The notes beneath the pieces were generated by a model. The model saw nothing but the letters and a program-made list of their open reading frames with translations. It searched no databases and was not told where the DNA came from. Both the position numbers and the translations under genes were made by a program. A DNA stretch of 64,000 bases from CBDBCU01 sp965243185 (GTDB lineage Bacteria > Chloroflexota > Dehalococcoidia > Lucifugimonadales > UBA3495): NCBI GenBank assembly GCA_965243185.1, contig OZ251531.1, positions 372,001 to 436,000 on the forward strand. The letters run 5' to 3'. This document shows, in pieces, positions 62,511 to 64,000 of this stretch (its first letter is position 1; each line of letters opens with the position of its first letter).

Positions 62511-62692
62511 CTAGCTCACCCGCCAAGGGGGAGCCAGCACCCAAGGGACCGTAGCAACATTAGAATAGCGATTTAGCGGGGCGGTGTCAAACCGTTATTC
62601 CCGGCTATACACTCCGCCCCTTTTCTGCTATCCTGTGTCTGACACCCAACCCGGCCCACTGGCACCAGCCTTTGATCCAAGCAGGCAGTTTG

Positions 62693-63847
62693 ATGAACCC
62701 GGCAGCCAAAATAGAATCCGTCCGCATCCGCGGCTTCCGGTCGCTGGCAGATGTGGAGTTTGTTGATCTGCCCAACTCCACGGTGCTGATTGGGGATAAT
62801 GGTTCCGGCAAATCCAACTTCCTGCGCTTTCTGGAGATGACGCAGCAAATGTTGCGCTACCGGCGGCTGGGCGATTTTGTAGCGCGGCACGGCGGGGCTG
62901 ATGACCAGTTGTTTGGCGGCAGCGGGCAAACACCGCAACTTGCTGCCAAAATTGAGGGAAAAACGGAGCAAGGTCAGTATGGCTATCGTTTCGCCCTTAA
63001 CTACGCTCTCCCGGATAGCCTCATTTTCACCGGAGAGGAGTTTATCTATAGCCGGGCTGACGGCAATGCTGAGGAAAGTTGGCAAGGGGACGGTTGGGGC
63101 AAAGAAAGCGAAGTAGCACAGTTGGCGGGCAGTAAAAGCCAATGCAGCCCGGCCAACAAGTCTGCGTATCTGGCGGCGGCGGATTTGGTGAGATTGCTGG
63201 GCGGTTGCGTCTTTTATCAGTTCCACAATACCGACGACCACTCCGACTTTAAGAAAAGGGCGGACATTACCGACAGCGACCGGCTTTATCCCAACGGCGG
63301 CAACTTGGCGGCGGTGTTGTGCCGGCTGGAAAGGGAGGATGGGCAGCGGTATTACTACATCTGCCGTCAAATCCAGCGGGTATTGCCAACCTTTGACCGC
63401 TTTGACTTGGTAGAAAGCTACGGCAAAGTTCTGTTGCGCTGGAAACCCGTTGGCACAGATAAGACCATCGGCCCGCACCTGACCTCTGACGGCTCGTTGC
63501 GCTTTTTTGCCTTGGTAACTTTGCTCAACCTGCCGGAGGAGATGCTGCCTTCCATAATCATACTGGACGAGCCGGAACTGGGCTTGCACCCGGCAGCCAT
63601 TCACTTGCTAGGCGGGATGATAAGGTCTCTATCCGTGGAAAGGCAGGTTATCCTAGCCACCCAATCCCCGTTGCTGGTGGACTCCTTCGACTTGAACCAA
63701 ATCTACGCTCTGGACTTGAAAGACGGTCAGACCAAAGTCCACAAGCTCAGTTCGGAGGGATACGAACACTGGCTGGAGGAATATAACACCGGCGATTTAT
63801 GGGAGATGAACCTTTTGGGAGGGAGCCCGTGGACCGTCTTGCCCTAG
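62693..63847 (+). CDS. AAA family ATPase (AAA_21/SMC-like), possible defence component
   Basis: 384 residues. N-terminal ESVRIRGFRSLADVEFVDLP and Walker A IGDNGSGKSN; late Walker B IIILDEPELGLHP followed by a LATQSPLLVDSF sensor, the RecF/OLD-like ABC ATPase layout with an inserted middle. An ATG is preferred over an upstream TTG. The next gene starts inside its 3' end (19 bases overlap). OLD-, PARIS- and Septu-like systems use similar ATPases. It starts 183 bases after the IS5 element. Confidence 0.88.
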   Translation: MNPAAKIESVRIRGFRSLADVEFVDLPNSTVLIGDNGSGKSNFLRFLEMTQQMLRYRRLGDFVARHGGADDQLFGGSGQTPQLAAKIEGKTEQGQYGYRFALNYALPDSLIFTGEEFIYSRADGNAEESWQGDGWGKESEVAQLAGSKSQCSPANKSAYLAAADLVRLLGGCVFYQFHNTDDHSDFKKRADITDSDRLYPNGGNLAAVLCRLEREDGQRYYYICRQIQRVLPTFDRFDLVESYGKVLLRWKPVGTDKTIGPHLTSDGSLRFFALVTLLNLPEEMLPSIIILDEPELGLHPAAIHLLGGMIRSLSVERQVILATQSPLLVDSFDLNQIYALDLKDGQTKVHKLSSEGYEHWLEEYNTGDLWEMNLLGGSPWTVLP

Positions 63848-64000
63848 TTGTAGAAGGTTCTACTGAGGCCGAATTCGTCAAACAAGTCTTGGCTCCCTAC
63901 TTGTTGTCCAAGTCGGTATTGGCGGCGGTTGTTTTCTTGAATGGCCGCATATCGGTAACTCGGTTGGGCGATCGTATGGCAGACCTTTACCCGAACTTTG
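63829..64000 (+). CDS. DUF4276-like protein, cut by window edge
   Basis: 57 codons visible from a GTG with GGGAGGG upstream: DRLALVVEGSTEAEFVKQVL, APYLLSKSVLAAVVFLNGRI, SVTRLGDRMADLYPNF. The VVEGxTE start and the later R-x-x-D fit the DUF4276 family, whose proteins often accompany AAA ATPases in defence-like loci; TOPRIM-like fold is my recollection, not shown here. The overlap with the ATPase gene implies one operon. C-terminus lies outside the window. Confidence 0.75.
   Translation, partial: MDRLALVVEGSTEAEFVKQVLAPYLLSKSVLAAVVFLNGRISVTRLGDRMADLYPNF

Overview
The window is high-GC bacterial DNA, most likely Chloroflexota of the Dehalococcoidia or SAR202 kind. This is inferred from style: substrate-binding lipoproteins with long Val/Glu-rich stalks, an LLM flavin oxidoreductase, an M24-fold protein, a LigB-type dioxygenase, frequent TTG/GTG starts and many dispersed palindromic repeats. 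No rRNA or tRNA is visible, so the placement is not firm.

Layout. 0-5.5 kb: a minus-strand branched-chain amino acid operon (ilvB-ilvN-ilvC-leuA, leuA cut by the left edge) behind a good sigma70 promoter and a T-box leader whose specifier reads as CUC (Leu). 5.6-13 kb: a small conserved protein, metG with a polyprenyl diphosphate synthase, then a YtcJ-type amidohydrolase and tyrA-gmk-lipA. 13-16 kb: a repeat-rich stretch with a coiled-coil membrane protein and a secreted Cys-containing protein. 16-22.3 kb: a glycine betaine/proline-type ABC uptake locus (proV, a hendecad-repeat membrane protein, proW, two tandem proX lipoproteins). 22.4-27 kb: RraA-like, carboxymuconolactone decarboxylase-like, SRAP/HMCES, and an NHL-repeat plus DUF1800 pair. 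27-36 kb: branched-chain amino acid or amide ABC uptake, with two livK lipoproteins on plus (an IS30 element between them) and livG-livF-livH-livM on minus. 36-45 kb: LigB-like and gentisate-like dioxygenases, RidA, a membrane protein, an M24-fold protein, PAC2, an acetolactate synthase-like ThDP enzyme and a family 5 uracil-DNA glycosylase. 45-48 kb: a 1001-residue adenine-methylase protein with a nuclease-like N-terminus. 48.2-51.5 kb: a TPP riboswitch followed by thiG-thiE-thiS, a 78-residue protein and an RNA-ligase-like nucleotidyltransferase. 51.6-61.5 kb: BNR repeat protein, quinone oxidoreductase, D-2-hydroxyacid dehydrogenase, DEDDh exonuclease, LLM oxidoreductase, L-2-hydroxyglutarate oxidase, then a lipid operon (two hotdog dehydratases, plsX, fabG) and a lipoprotein. 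61.6-64 kb: an IS5/IS427-type element with a -1 frameshift site, then an AAA ATPase overlapping a DUF4276-like gene cut by the right edge.

The most interesting points are the AAA ATPase/DUF4276 pair, the nuclease-methylase protein, the ligase in the thiamine operon, an 18-C tract in front of livK2, a MITE-like palindromic repeat family (one copy split by IS30, one apparently inside a coding sequence), and a weakening of plus-strand GC skew near 40-48 kb.
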